In this document: piece after piece, positions 21,947 through 34,170 of the stretch
Layout of the letters: each line of letters opens with the position of its first letter
Position numbering within the stretch: the first letter of the stretch is position 1
Position numbers and translations under genes: made by a program
Assembly: GCA_031308135.1 (NCBI GenBank)
Contig: JAHLJT010002630.1
Span: forward strand, 99,348,918-99,412,917
From: Acheta domesticus
Taxonomy: Eukaryota; Arthropoda; Insecta; Orthoptera; Gryllidae
DNA length: 64,000 nt
Direction: 5' to 3'
The notes under the pieces: generated by a model
Databases searched by the model: none
What the model was told of the DNA's origin: nothing
What the model saw: only the letters and a program-made list of their open reading frames with translations

Positions 21947-22126
21947 TTTTTGAACATGGCTGAACCGATCTTGTATGTGAGTTGGAATGGCCATGCCAAC
22001 GATCTTGCTAGAGTATGGAAAACTTTTCTGGAGAACAATTCTTTTGTGGATTGCACTATAGCTGCTGAAGGGAAAAGTCTAAAAGCTCATAGGCTGATTT
22101 TGTCTGCATGTAGTCCATACTTTCAT
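21947..22126 (+). CDS. BTB/POZ gene, first coding exon
   Basis: Coding starts at the ATG at 21956, ten bases after acceptor TTTCAG. The 57 codons read [17 protein letters not shown]..., then [20 protein letters not shown] and [13 protein letters not shown], the first half of a BTB/POZ domain of the insect tramtrack/broad type ([23 protein letters not shown]). BTB domains mediate dimerisation of transcription regulators in the nucleus. The GTAAGA donor at 22127 leaves phase 0 at the position where insect BTB genes commonly have an intron. Only the MAEP start fits; the next residues are already domain. Confidence 0.92.
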
Positions 22127-22530
22127 GTAAGATAAATTTTATTAAATCAAAATAACAAGAACATTTTCTGTTTTTCCCTTATATTTTATTTTATTTTTCA
22201 TTTTTCTGAAGGTGAGGTTTGTAGACATGTACAGCATAAAACAACAGGAAGGAGGGAGGTAACTAAATAATTACATTTGTGGGCTCTCTTTGCCATTTAA
22301 CTTCATTATTGACATAGGACATTAATAGGAATAAAAAAATGCTGTAGATCTGTGCTAATCTGAACCCCACAAATCCAAAATTTTATATCCAAAAACAATT
22401 AAATGTGTATAAAGAAAAGAAAAGACAGAAGGGAGGAAAAAATAAACATGAAACATTTAATTTTTAATTTAAGAACAAAAAAGCATGAACACAGTGTAAG
22501 TCAACCCAATTCTGAATACTATATGTAGAC

Positions 22531-23569
22531 TAGGGTGTCCCTTATTTTCCGACTTTCAAATTTTTGACTGCTCACCCACCAATTTTGTTCCAATGCACTT
22601 AAAACATGCCTGCACAAAATTTTTTGAGATCGGAGTTTTCTAACCCGTGCCGACTTGAGTGCGAATTCGCATGACGGACATGTACAGAGCATGAATTTTA
22701 ATCGATCGTATTACTCGTGTTCACAGGTTGCTAATCTAACAGTGTTATATGTTAGTGTCATATGCAGTGCCGAAGAACGTGTGTTTTTATTAGGAGATAA
22801 TATTAACTATTAATATAAAACACCAAATAAACGGACACAATTGAGCATCAGTCAAATGCTTGATGTTTTATTTCACAACATATGGGAAGTAAAATGAACA
22901 GTTAGGACAAGCGCTAAACTTGTGGTTGGTGAGAGAATGATATTTTGCGAGAAAGCAAGAATTTCAATAAGAGCTAATCAAGCATTGTTCGCAAAAACGT
23001 ATTAACTTGTACTATCGGAGTGAAGAAAATTACAAAAAACGCAAACAAGTGTGAAGATATTTTTAGGCATCGTGAAGATGAGTTTAGAAGCTAAAAGGTT
23101 ATTTATAAAGATGAAAAGCTGTGAATGACTGCACGGAAAGACCTGTTCCAACCTGAATCAGTGCATGATTTTCATGGACTACTGAACGTAGATGAGGAGC
23201 AAAAGCAATTTTTGTTGAGTTGTTCAAGAACATCGTTCACTGTAATCATATTGCAAGAAAGAAACACTGAAAAAACGTGCCCATTATAAAAGTTAAAACC
23301 AAAACAAAGTCTAAAGAGTGAAAATGAATTAAATTATTATAATATAAAATTATATATTAAAAATGTATCATAGTTTTCCATTGACTTAACCCAGCAAAAC
23401 CAATGATCCCTAACATTCAAATGTCGCGCTCAAGTCGGCACGGGTTACTATCAACCTATTGAGATGAAATTTTATTTTTGAGTAAATTAGACCCAATAGA
23501 AAGTATTTAGGGGGTGAGCCCAAAAAAAATTGCAAAAATAATTTTTTTGGCAATATAAGGGACACCCTA
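22531..23569. mobile_element. hAT-like element with exact 8-bp target duplication
   Basis: The ends are TAGGGTGTCCCTTAT and its inverted partner ATAAGGGACACCCTA. Both sides carry the 8-bp direct repeat ATGTAGAC (22523-22530 and 23570-23577). An inner inverted pair (CCCGTGCCGACTTGAG and CTCAAGTCGGCACGGG) marks a second palindromic layer. There is no intact transposase. The 8-bp duplication and TGTCC-type end suggest hAT. It is inserted in a BTB-gene intron. Confidence 0.85.
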
Positions 23570-24218
23570 ATGTAGACCCATTCACAACAGTGGCAAAAAC
23601 TGTTTTAACTCTTCTAAACAATGTAGCAACCACTGCCGTATGCAATCGGTTGTGTATGAAATGTACTCTGTTCGCAAGATTGTCACTTCCTTATGTCGTT
23701 AGGCAATGTTGCCATTTTCTCACTTAGCACGCTATGTTTGGATATCATCTTCTAGACTTAGCATGGCCCCTCTGATAGTGGGAGTTGCAGGATGGATGGG
23801 AGAGAAGTAAACACACAGTGCCCTAAAATTTGTGTCAAAAAATGATGATGAAAAGATTGCATTGTCATTGTTTTAGTTAAATTTTATTCACATTGATTAA
23901 TCTTCTTTTGTTCAAAGAGTGTACTTTGGAATTTCTTAATTTGTATAAAATCAAATGAAATGAAATAATCCAATTTTAGAACTGTCTTTTTATCTTGAAA
24001 ACCCAGAATCAGTTGTGGCTGAGGAAACCTGGAATTTCAGGATTGGAAAAACTGAAATTTGGTGAATTTGGAAATTTCAAATGTGCTGTAGCTCAAGTCG
24101 TGTAGAAAAATGAATAGCTTTAATTTTTCTGTTCTTATTTTGTTTCTTTCTGCCTACTTGACAGTTTCTGAGAAGAAATGCTCTTCTCTTCATCTGTTCT
24201 TTTCTTGTTTTTTATTAG

Positions 24219-24410
24219 ATGCTGTTTAATGAGGAAAATGAGAAACATGCAATAGTCGTTCTGAAAGATACGTCATTTCATACACTTAAGACATTGATTG
24301 ATTTTGTGTATCATGGAAAAGTAGAGATTCCAGCTGGTCAGTTAGAAACTTTTTTGGAACTTGCAGTGTCCTTGCAGATTAAAGGCCTTAATCATTTTCT
24401 TCGTGAAGAT
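24219..24410 (+). CDS. BTB/POZ gene, second coding exon
   Basis: The acceptor TTTTTTATTAG is followed by 64 codons, MLFNEENEKHAIVVLKDTSF, then LKTLIDFVYHGKVEIPAGQL and LELAVSLQIKGL. This is the second half of the BTB fold (FVY-GEV-(I/V)....L..FL..A..L.IKGL). It joins the first exon in phase 0 with no missing residues. It ends RED at a GTAAGT donor, phase 0. Together the two exons give a complete, undamaged BTB domain of about 110 residues. Confidence 0.92.
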
Positions 24411-24504
24411 GTAAGTAAATGTTAAACTTATCAATGTAATAAAGTATTCTGTGATTGCTGATAAAAAAAATGAATTTTATAACTTCTGTTTTTGCTTTTT
24501 GTAG

Positions 24505-24991
24505 AGGACAATAAATGTTTCTGACAATGCTGCTGGAGAAACCCATCAGTGTTCATCCAGGGTTAACCGAGACAACAGGATAGTTGAAAATTCTTGGACT
24601 TGCCATGAAGATAGTGTTTTGAATTCCTCCCGACAGTGTCGTTTCCATTTTTCACGAGGCAACACGAACAGCACTTTGGGAGTCCCTCCTGTTTTGTTGG
24701 AAGGATGTGGTGACTCTGCTGAGGGGTTAACTTCAAGAGCAGTAACGATGCCACTGCAAAATCATGAAAGTCAAGATGAAAGAGACCCTCTTCATTTTAA
24801 TCGTGAGGTGCTTATGAACACAGGACAACGTTTGAAACAAGAACGTGTGTTTCCTGAAACAAAAATTTTGGAGACAAGAAATGAGGTATTAGATGATGAT
24901 AACCACGCTGAATCCATGTCTGGATGTCCTGAGGAAGAAATGAATGATGTCTCTGTTTCGGCATTTGAAGAAAATTTTGACCAATATTCAA
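24505..24991 (+). CDS. BTB gene, linker exon (Ser/Glu/Asn-rich)
   Basis: Begins after TTTGCTTTTTGTAG in phase 0 with RTINVSDNAAGETHQC and stays open for 162 codons. It is polar and acidic with no domain recognised, as usual between the BTB domain and the DNA-binding region. It contains KQERVFPETK and EEEMNDVSVSAFEENFDQ. It ends at CAATATTCAA/GTAAGT in phase 1. In the genomic reading a stop follows five bases later, which supports splicing rather than read-through. Confidence 0.85.
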
Positions 24992-25096
24992 GTAAGTAAA
25001 TTTGAGATTTTCAGTGTGCAGTACTGTGTCTAAAAAGTTGTCTTGTAATAAACAATAATGTGCATATTCTCCAATAATACTCATACAATTCACATA

Positions 25097-25973
25097 CAAT
25101 GATCCCTCAACCTTCGCAAGAGTTAGGTTCCCAAAAAACATTGCGAATATTAAATCCGCGAATGTTGAGTATATCTTTTAATGAAGAAAGGTGGGTTATG
25201 TTCCTGGATATAGAAAAAGTGTTCAAAAAGAAAGAAAAATAACTGACAAACAATTGCTTTAGTATTGAGTAAGCAAATAGACAGTACAAATAGTACAAAT
25301 AGAATTCACATTTAACACCCAAAAATTAAGAAATAAAACAATGTTTAAAACTTATTTGATGATTGGATGTAGGATTTTTTTTTCCCGTTACCCTCCTCAT
25401 TCTAATATCCAAATATGGAAGAGTTGTTGCTTCTATTTCTCTCTTAAATTTCAAAGTTATTTCCATGTTCGAATCACATTCGAATGCCCTTTCTGCCAGA
25501 GTTTGTTGAAGTTTTAGAACGCCTTTAACAGTTTTGACATTGAGGTTACTCCTCAGATGCGATTTCGCTTCCTTGTTACCTTTGAGGAGGTTTTCTTCAC
25601 TGATTTCTGGAGACTTCTCTTCAATGACTTTTAATGAAAGTTGCACTGATCCTAAATGGCTTTTCTGTTCATGAGGCCAAAACCTATATCTCCAATTTGA
25701 CGCAGCTGAGTTGAATTATTTTACAATTGTGTTATTCTATAAATGCGAATTTTCATTTCAACTTTCAAATTTTTGCAGGAAGTGATACTTTGAGCTTCAA
25801 CGCCTGCCAAGTTCGGTTCCCAGATAACACTGATAAAGGAAATGAAATGTACTCATTTAAAAAAAATGTAGACTAAAAGACGCACTCGTGAATGTTAAAA
25901 CTGGTAGCATTTCTCTAATTGTGAAGGATTGGAACTCACAAATAGCGAATTCGCGGATATGGAAGGATTACTG
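25097..25973. mobile_element. Pogo/Tigger-like MITE in BTB intron
   Basis: Left end TA-CAATGATCCCTC and right end ...GGAAGGATTACTG-TA are imperfect inverted partners (CAGTAATCCTTCC...). A 'fresh' repeat of TTCGC/GCGAA text occurs near both ends, typical of Tigger-type termini. A 106-codon minus frame at 25326-25646 shows no motif. Confidence 0.65.
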
Positions 25974-27663
25974 TATTTATTAAGTAATCAATTCATAACT
26001 TTCATAGAAGCTCTGAGATGACATGTACTCATCACTATTTTGGGTAGCAGAATCATTCTATCATACTGTACTTCCTTCCATATTGCGGTTAGTTTGAAAC
26101 ACCTCTTTCTTTCACTGGAGGTCTTGTTGAATTGATCTTAAAGTTAATTGATGAATATTATTTCTGCATAGATAGTAAATATTCCACAGTGATCTCTCCA
26201 TTTTCATTTTTTGTTCAGAATTTTTGTGTCAGTTATTGCAATTGATAATATTGCATTATTTTGAAGCTTAAACTAAAATCTACATTGATTTACAATAATT
26301 AATTATACTTTACTATTAATAAATAAAAGTTACGTATTTCATAATTTTGAATATTTTTTTACTTTAAAGCGAACTTACAACTGGACCTCTACATTTGAAT
26401 AGAGCCACTTACGTGGCTTGATGTTTGTCAAAACCTTCGAAATTCTGAAAATTGCAAATATTCAACTTTATCCTTCACTTTGTTGTTTTCTAAAACTGGC
26501 CTACTCTTGAGTATTGAAGCTAGAGATGTTCTTTGTAATGCATTCTGTTTTTGAATATTAAATCTTCAGTTGTTGCAAATATGGTGTGAACAAAATATTT
26601 TTAGTTTTCAAGTAATTTTTAGTTGAATTTTTTGGGGTTCCAGAATTACTGGTACCAACTTTCAATAAGGATAACTAAAATGTTAGAAGGATACAAGTTG
26701 CAATATTGTAATACTAAGAAATCATTATCAATAATATAAGAAAGTTTTAGTATAAAGCCCAAAATACATATTTTTCCATTAGAAATGGTTACTCAATAAT
26801 TACATGTAACAATTGTGATAGCACTTGTGCTGAGAAATTTGATTGTGAAACGCTATCTGAAGTACTTTGTGTTGCCAGGCTGCTTCATCTGTTAGAAGAA
26901 GAGACATGAATATATCAGTAGAATATCTCTGACCTTGCCTGCCCTGACCAGCCCTGCCCTGGTCCATATCCGGCTGATTTCACCCTACCCGTCATCTTCG
27001 CTACCATCATAGTTCCTATGGGCTGTTGTAAACAGATGTTGCATACTCGTGGCAAACTTCCAGTAACAATTTTGACCAAAAATTACTCTAGGCTAATAGC
27101 TCTAATGAAATGAATCAAAATGTATTTACTAGAATATTTTATGAGCTTTAAGAAAGTTTCTACTATTGTAAATTTACTCACAGTTTTTGAGATATTTATG
27201 AAATCTTTTGCAGATGGTATATTTTCTTTTGTTGTGAAAGTCATTGTAGACAATTTCTTTAAGATCAGGATAGAATTGTAGATCTATATGAGAAAACTTA
27301 TATTATTCTGTGTATAAGAAAAAATAATAATTGGGGGGGGGGAAGTAGCTTAAGCCCTACAGAATTCTCTACCCTTCAGTGAAAACCACATTGAAATTGG
27401 ATTGGCCATTCCAGAGATTTTCCTGGAAAAAACTGCCAGAAGACCAAAATTATAAAAACATAAGAACTGTATTTTATATCATGAAAATACTGTATGATAG
27501 GGACAGTTGCTTTGAAAATGAAGTCACACTCTCCAATTTTATTTATGTAGATAAGTCTTTGGCAGTAATTGTATACAGCTGGTCATTGTTCCAGTGTGAT
27601 GTAACACATCTACATTCTTATCATAAGCATAACAAAATAACATTACTTCCCTTTTGTTTGCAG
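25974..27663. other. BTB gene intron, no feature recognised
   Basis: AT-rich. It includes a nine-G run near 27334-27342. The 109-codon frame at 27379-27708 overlaps the next exon in another frame and is not called. Confidence 0.5.
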
Positions 27664-28656
27664 GTGATATGGAGTCTCTTTATTCGAATGAGAATTCAAC
27701 TTTGGTGATACCGGAGTCTCTTCATTCAAATGAGAATTCAGCTTTGGTGATACCGGAGTCTCTTCATTCAAATGAGAATTCAGCTTTGGTGATACCGGAG
27801 TCTCTTCATTCAAATGAGAATTCAGCTTTGGTGATACCAGAGTCTCTTCATTTGAATGAGAATTCAGCTTTGGTGATACCAGAGCAGCAGCAGCAACTAA
27901 AACGGCAGGAACAACAACAAGAACAACAACAGAAGCAGCAGCATCATGAGGAACAGCTACAACAGCAGCAAGCAGATGAAGAACAACAACAACAACAGAA
28001 GCAGCAGCATCATGAGGAACAGCTACAACAGCAGCAAGAACAACATCAACGAGAACAACATCAACGAGAACAACATCAACGAGAACAACACCAACGAGAA
28101 CAACACCAACGAGAACAACACCAACGAGAACAACACCAACGAGAACAACACCAACGAGAACAACACCAACGAGAACAACACCAACGAGAACAACACCAAC
28201 GAGAACAACACCAACGAGAACAACACCAACGAGAACACCAACGAGAACAACACCAACGAGAACAACACCAACGAGAACAACACCAACGAGAACAACACCA
28301 ACTAGAACAACACCAACTAGAACAACACCAACTAGAACAACACCAACTAGAACAACACCAACTAGAACAACACCAACTAGAACAACACCAACTAGAACAA
28401 CACCAACTAGAACAACATCAACTAGAACAACAGCAGCAACATGTTTTGCATTTAACATATGAATTATCTTCATCTCCAGAGACGACCGAACAAAATAACC
28501 AGTCACTGCCTGATCTTGAACTTCCAGTGCCATTGAGTGGTACAGCAGATGATTCAGAGAGCGTAGAATCCACAGATGCCTTGGATGCGCCTGGAAATGA
28601 TTCTGAAGAAATGGATGAAGAATCAGAACTTACACGTGAAGAAAATCCCAGCTCTG
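27664..28656 (+). CDS. BTB gene, Gln-rich repeat exon
   Basis: The acceptor CTTTTGTTTGCAG brings in GT to complete the Ser codon left by the previous exon, then DMESLYSNENS. The exon encodes five 14-residue repeats (ESLHSNENSALVIP), then a Gln/His/Glu block with about 17 HQREQ and 9 HQLEQ pentapeptides. A unique acidic tail follows (SPETTEQNNQSLPDLELPVP then DALDAPGNDSEEMDEESELT). It ends SSG at a GTAAGT donor, phase 1. Gln-rich segments often act as activation or aggregation-prone regions in transcription factors. Further exons must follow; no DNA-binding exon is seen before 41960. Confidence 0.85.
27672..27881 (+). repeat. Five 42-bp coding repeats
   Basis: Units start GAGTCTCTTCATTCAAATGA and end TTGGTGATACC. 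The first and last are most diverged. Each adds exactly 14 codons, so the frame is kept. Confidence 0.95.
28041..28427 (+). repeat. 15-bp coding minisatellite, two phases (HQREQ then HQLEQ)
   Basis: Units of CAACGAGAACAACAC run about 17 times, then switch to CAACTAGAACAACAC for about 9. A single G-to-T change (Arg CGA to Leu CTA) therefore spread through half the array. One unit near 28226-28240 is short by three bases, keeping the frame. Confidence 0.95.
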
Positions 28657-28709
28657 GTAAGTAAAGAAGTCTTTTAATTTTTTACCTTCTAAATGTTTTG
28701 ATGCATATA

Positions 28710-29724
28710 CAGTTAAGTCTGTCTAAACTGGAATCGATTGGGACAAAAAAAAAATCTGTTTTAGGGAGGTTTCCATTATATGCAGTGTCATCCGTGTATG
28801 ACATGTTTTATATTGATATTTCAGTCCTGAAACTAGTAACATGACTTTATTATACTTATAAAACATATACTAACATAAAAAAATTATTTATGGAAGAAAT
28901 CACCATTAAATGAATATTAAACATCATTATTTCTGACAATTAGGTAAAAAGAAATATTTTATGACTTGTTCATTGAAATAATGGTATTTTTTGCAACATT
29001 AATCTAGAGTTCTTGCTTTTTGGTTTTTTCTCTCACTAACACCTTTTCAGTTGTTTTCCTAAGTTGAAAAATTTTAATATTTAGAGTTTTATGTTGTTGT
29101 TTTTTCCAATCGGTGTCAAACTGGTTGTGAAACTCCTGAAAATTTACCAACTTGAAAATTCACCAGTCAGGCCAGTGGCTGCATCCAGGCTTCTCACAGA
29201 CTCTTACAGTGCACAATGTGTTATGCCCAGAGTACTAGGTCCATCTGACACCGTCTCATGGCCTTGAGTAATATCGCTCTGGTCAAGAGGTAATGATTGT
29301 CATCACAAGGCAGGGAGACACGTGAATTGAAACCATGCCTGTACACCTATCCATGCTTAGAGAGTTGGGAGAGAGGGAATTCCCGTATGGCCTACGCCTT
29401 CAGAGGCAAGTGACCCGAAGGTTGAATTCTACGATAACAGCAGAAACCCTTTTCCTTCACTGTGCGGCTGCCACATGTGAAACTCTTATAACATGGACTG
29501 AGATATTCAAACAGACTTGCAGATTCACTCATTCCATTAAGAGTGTAAGAGTTTTATGAAGGTTTTTTTTTCCTTGCAGGGCATGAAAAACCATTCCTTT
29601 TTCATGTTGGACAGATTCCATTTTATGCTGTCTAAAACGCCATTTAACTTCATGGGCTAGAGAAATTTTTTGGTTAAAGGAGGTTTCTGGCTTATACAGG
29701 TTCTGGTTTAGACGGATTTTACTG
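28710..29724 (-). mobile_element. Pogo/Tigger-like non-autonomous element, full length
   Basis: Begins TA-CAGTTAAGTCTGTCTAAACT and ends AGACGGATTTTACTG-TA. It is an inverted-orientation homologue of 44429-45435 along its whole length, about 1 kb, non-coding. It follows directly after the Gln-rich exon's donor. Confidence 0.85.
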
Positions 29725-30754
29725 TACATAATTCAAAGAACATTTGTGTTTGTCGTTTCTTTGGGGGAAATCATGTCACTGCAGAGGAATAGTGTCTTCT
29801 TTTTGTGCAATTATGTATTTACGATATTTTGATACATAAGAAAACTTTCGTTTTGTAGTTGTAATGGGTAAAATAATAAATGGCCCTCCAAATTTGATTT
29901 TATTGACTAGTAAGAAGCAACATGAAGATAATGAATTGCCTTGAAAGCCAAGCTTGTATGCTAATATTTAAATCTTGTTTCCTCGATTGCCATTTATCAC
30001 TAGCATCTCAATTTATTTGGTATTCGTGCTATTTATCATATTTATGGATGTGATTCCTGTCAAGGAAAGGGTGAACTTCTAACAATTTTCAAAACATTTA
30101 TTAAGAAAGGGAAGACACAATAGCTTAGGATTATTATTTCTAACTAGAACACATTTATTTCTAGAAGAAACATTTCATTGGTTGAGCCCCAAAATGAAAA
30201 CTGATATTCTTTTTTCTGTATGTTTGCAAAGAATAATTAAAAACCTCCAAGATAACGTATGGCAAATCAATTTAAACTCGCTGCTTATAGTACAAAACTC
30301 TAGTTATCCACTCTCCATCGGAGCAGTGGTAGCTGAGAGGTAGAAGGCGTCGTCCCTGTCTGTCGAGGTGGGGAGAGAAGGGGGCGGCAGCGTTTGTGGT
30401 GGTGGCGTCCCTTGCGCAGGAGCTTCTCTTCTCCTGGCAAGGTGCAGACGTACTCTGTGAGGGATGGGGCAGGAAAATCAATTTTTTTTAAAAGTGGGAC
30501 GTGCGAAAATAATGTTTTGGACCCCATAATTCATTGCAAACACCATGGAGCGCCTAATTGGGCAGGAAGCTGCTAACTTACAGAAGGATCGCCTAGCTGG
30601 GCTAGAAATTCAATGTTTATAGTCCATGCCGGCACAAATCTGTTAACAATGTCATGTTTTTCTTCTATTCTGTTGGTGTTACGAATTCTCCCAATTTTTG
30701 TGAGTTTGTAGTACCATGAAATAGGACTGAAATGTGATTATTCTTCTTCCAAAG
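29725..30754. other. Intronic or intergenic, nothing recognised
   Basis: AT-rich, with a short GC-rich patch at 30300-30470 that shows no coding pattern I recognise. Confidence 0.4.
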
Positions 30755-31010
30755 CTCTACAGCCCAAAGTGAGCCAGGGCTGCTTTCACGATCTGCTTCC
30801 ATTCCTTCTATCTCTCAGCCTTCTTCCACCGATAGCTTTCATCTTCTTCAGGTCATCCACAACATCTTGGATCCAATGTTTCTTGGTCATACCATGTTTT
30901 CTTACACGTAGAATATTATTTTTGTGGATGTTTTTAGGCATTCTTTTTGTTCCCATTCTCTGCACATGTCATAACCAAGAAATTATGGCAAGACTTCACT
31001 AATCTAAGTA
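30755..31010 (-). mobile_element. Non-LTR retrotransposon tail (reverse transcriptase C-terminus)
   Basis: The minus-strand reading includes RMGTKRMPKNIHKNNILRVR then KHGMTKKHWIQDVVDDLKKM, the 'G-x-R-x-x-x-(x)-W-x-D-(D/V)-x-x-D-L-K-x-M' signature that closes many LINE reverse transcriptases. A following EWKQIVKAA block is in another frame. It is a short, degenerate fragment. Confidence 0.65.
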
Positions 31011-31085
31011 TCTTCTGCATTGAGTATGTTGTTTATTTCTTCATTATTCCAAATCTTCCTAATTATTCTTTTTTCCCAGTCCAAA

Positions 31086-31121
<36 letters not shown>
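31086..31121. repeat. (ATT)n microsatellite
   Basis: Twelve uninterrupted ATT triplets, just past the LINE tail; it may have grown from its 3' end. Confidence 0.95.
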
Positions 31122-31390
31122 TAATTGTCAATAATTTGTTCCCCTAAAACATGTAATTTGGAACCTATCTAGTATTAGAAAAATTTCGTTTTAATTTTAT
31201 GTTTACCTGATTTTGTGCAAAACATGTGCATTTTTGTGCATTTTTTAAACAAAAAATATGGAGATAGCAAATGAATGTGTAGGTTCAGTATTTTAAGAAC
31301 AGTTTCCTAATGCTAAGTAACTAGAATACATAACGTAGAAGAATATTGTTCAAAATACAGTGAAATATGTAAAAATGTGGAACCAAAAAA

Positions 31391-31720
31391 CTAAACTTCA
31401 ACATTTGCAAAAAAGAAAACTGAACAATTTTTAATTTGCTGTGGTTCTATAAGAGGAGCCTTCTCTACTCTGTTCACTCTTACGGTTGCAGTTCCATCAT
31501 GACCTTGACTCTCAAGATGTTCCAACAAACGCATAGACATGAAAAAATGTTCCCTATATGTGTTGTAGCTATTTCGTGCTGGAAGTCTTTGTACTGTTCC
31601 GAGGTTCAAGACACCTGAACCTCCAACTCCTACCTCAGGATGTGTTTCCAGCACAAGCTCCTTGATATGGTTCTGTAATGGTGAGATATCCCAGATGGGT
31701 TCACAAGGCCCATATTTTGA
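31391..31720 (-). pseudogene. piggyBac-type transposase fragment
   Basis: The minus-strand reading has LQNHIKELVLETHPEVGVGG, then RNSYNTYREHFFMSMRLLEH and TATVRVNRVEKAPLIEP. This matches the catalytic-core stretch of PGBD-like transposases (xxYxxYxDxFFTSxxLLxxL...GTVRxNR). The D before FF is changed to E, and both ends are missing. It is a different subfamily from 7020-8430. Confidence 0.8.
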
Positions 31721-32629
31721 AACCAAATCTTGTAGGTTTTCGTTGCAGGTGCTGTTTACTTCCATGATGACCAAAGTACGGGTCCATAGACTCACCAACG
31801 CTGATGTAAGCATCTAATGGAGAATACTTAAGGCATCATTCATTTAGCATGATCAAATTTATCATTACAAACCAGTTTAGTGTTGTTGCAAACAAGTACA
31901 TGCTGTAAAATGCCCTCAAATCTTTTCTATTGTTCCAAGTTCCCATTTTTATTTGATTTTTTATCAGTGTTTGTTTGCTGAGTCGTCTCCATGAAATGGG
32001 TTCTGTCTTCTGAGGCATACCATTAGAATTCGTGACATTCTTTTTACAAGATAAGGCCGCCAACCCTACGCTTAACCTCCCCCCTTCACTGGTGGACCGA
32101 GTTTGATTTTGGGGTTTCCTTCCTCCTAGGAAAGTTGGTTTCACTGCAGTAGAAATGTGATACTTTTCTTAATTTCTTGATTTTGAAAGAAATGTTTAGT
32201 ATTGGAAAAGCAAGAATAGAACCTATACTTTGAAGCAAAGGATTTCATTTATGAATTGACCAAATATTTTTGGCCCAGTTGTCTTAGCTAAGGAATAATA
32301 CTTTGTTTATACTATCACAATTTTACTCCAAGACTTGGGGTTCAATTGAGGGTTTGATTGGATCTTTAATTGAGATGGTGGCTAAACCTGAGAAAAGAAG
32401 TTTCGAGAAAAATGAATTGAATGTGTTCGCATATTATTTGTCAATTTTTTCTTGGGGACCTCAGAAATAAATTTGTTTCATTGAAACAAGTCAATTCTTA
32501 TGAACACATGTTATAATATATCCATTGCAAGATGTACATCCTCTCAACATAAATTTACACTCGAACTTGATATTTTTTAACCAAGAACAGATATTAATAA
32601 CAAAATCTCCATGAAAGATGTTCTGCACT
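31721..32629. other. No clear gene
   Basis: A 102-codon minus frame (31836-32144) containing RRLSKQTLIKNQIK has no motif I can name. It may be more of a decayed transposon. Confidence 0.35.
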
Positions 32630-32780
32630 GTACTTTGGTTGATATTTCTTGGCGAGTGGGGGCTTGTCTTCACAGTGGAATATCTCACAGTATTTCGCTT
32701 CATTATTTGTCGTGCCACTAGGAGTCGCATGATCGCAACTGTATCGAGCAGTGCTGGCAAGAAATAAAAACCCAAGTATA
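32630..32780. mobile_element. Fold-back MITE, deleted copy
   Basis: Has the left arm TTTCTTGGCG, AATATCTCACAGTATTTCGC and the loop-side GGAGTCGCATGATCGC seen at 36484-36734. It then jumps to the outer end GCAAGAAATAAAAACCCAAGTATA. Most of the right arm is deleted. Confidence 0.75.
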
Positions 32781-33707
32781 TTAGTTCCTAATTTATCAAA
32801 TTTTAGGTTTATAATGTAATGAACTTTCTTTTTGAAAAAAGCTGTTATTTTATTATTTATGTATTTTATTTTATTTGTTTACTCTGCCAGACACAAAGGA
32901 ACAATAGGTGTTAAAACTTTGTACTCTCTTAGCATACATACGCGAGAAAGGTATCAAAAACTAGTCAAAATTTATAGTATTAAGAAAAGCCAGAAGTCCA
33001 ATATTACTAATAAACAAACTATTAAACTATGCAAAATATGAAAGCATTTAAATTTTCTTGAAAATTGTCATTTGCTATTTTAGTGTCATTCAATTGCAAG
33101 CTGCAGACTATACCTACACCAATTATTCAAAAATGAATTTGTATCATTCCATCTAAAATATCATTTGAAGGAATAAGTGTAAATATAAATTGCATATTGT
33201 TATTTATTTCAAGGACAAGCAACCTAAATAAGAGAGAATGCTTCCTACTAAACGCAGTTTGATACATTGCAGTACAGTTTTGGTAGATGTGCTATTCAGC
33301 CAAGTCAAGGCAGGGCTGTGCAGGATGCATTTCATACTTTTTTATACAAATTATTTCTTAATTATTTATTCTTAACTATATTTCAAGCTCATAATTCATA
33401 ACATACACATATAGAAAATTCCCTGCAGAACAGTATGTGCTCTTTGAAATTCTCATATTGAGTCACTATTAGTTAACACGTAGGAAACATAGAAATGGTT
33501 AAAATACCTCGCACTTATTAAAAAGAATAACTCGTAGCAGTCCACTAAGTCTTACAATAAGGTCGCAACCGGTCACAACTCACAAAATCAGAATTTAATG
33601 AAAGAAATTCAGTATCGTTTACTCTACAGAGTAGTAGTGGTCGCCACCCGCTGCAAGGAGCACTGGTGAACACAAATATAGAGAGCTTCCCTACTGTCTA
33701 AATACAA
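32781..33707. other. AT-rich spacer, nothing recognised
   Basis: No ORF, inverted repeat or known family seen. Confidence 0.4.
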
Positions 33708-34170
33708 CTAAACTGTGGTGAAACTCTGTCCACTACTCTCAGAGACATCTTCTCTTCCACCAGGGCAATGAACATCATATCGATTTCTGCTATTCTTAAT
33801 GACTTCCACAATCTCATTAACAGTAAGTTCCTGATGGATTTCCACACCACAATCCACATCAATGCACTCGCTAATCTTTACTTTCTGTGGCACATCCGAT
33901 GTTTCAGTAGAAACTCTCCCAGTTCTGTGTTTCTGCTTCTTCACACTCTGTGGTGTTTTTTGCGTGAACTACTCTAAAGCATTTCACAATAATATTTTCT
34001 TTTAGTATTAGGGCAGCATTGGACATCTGCATGGCTCCCAAAATTTTCGTCCTGACTTTTCTCTGTGATGCGATATCGCAGAGCCTGCACCTGACCACAA
34101 GAGCTTGGGGATGCTGCCAAGCAGTGTAGTTGATGCCTTGATCCAGCTTCAGCAGGGCAATGTACTAAAA
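33708..34170 (-). pseudogene. Tigger/pogo-type (DDE) transposase C-terminal remnant
   Basis: Two overlapping minus frames together read LDQGINYTAWQHPQALVVR, then TKILGAMQMSNAALILKENI, then CFRVVHA, then DVDCGVEIHQELTVNEIVEV. The order fits CENP-B/Tigger transposases: L-Q-P-(L/M)-D-Q-G-(I/V), then AMQ...AW..V...TI..CFR.AGF, then an acidic 'ELTDEEIV' end. A frameshift near 33930 and missing upstream parts show it is dead. Confidence 0.7.

Noticed and set aside
27643..28533. 296-codon minus-strand frame of Val/Leu/Gly repeats and a 119-codon Asn/Glu frame
   Set aside because: Shadows of the 15-bp repeat in the Gln-rich plus-strand exon, which has proper splice phases and unique flanking sequence.
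31086..31121. CRISPR-like or regulatory repeat arrays among the short tandem tracts
   Set aside because: These are simple microsatellites in eukaryotic DNA, with no spacer structure.
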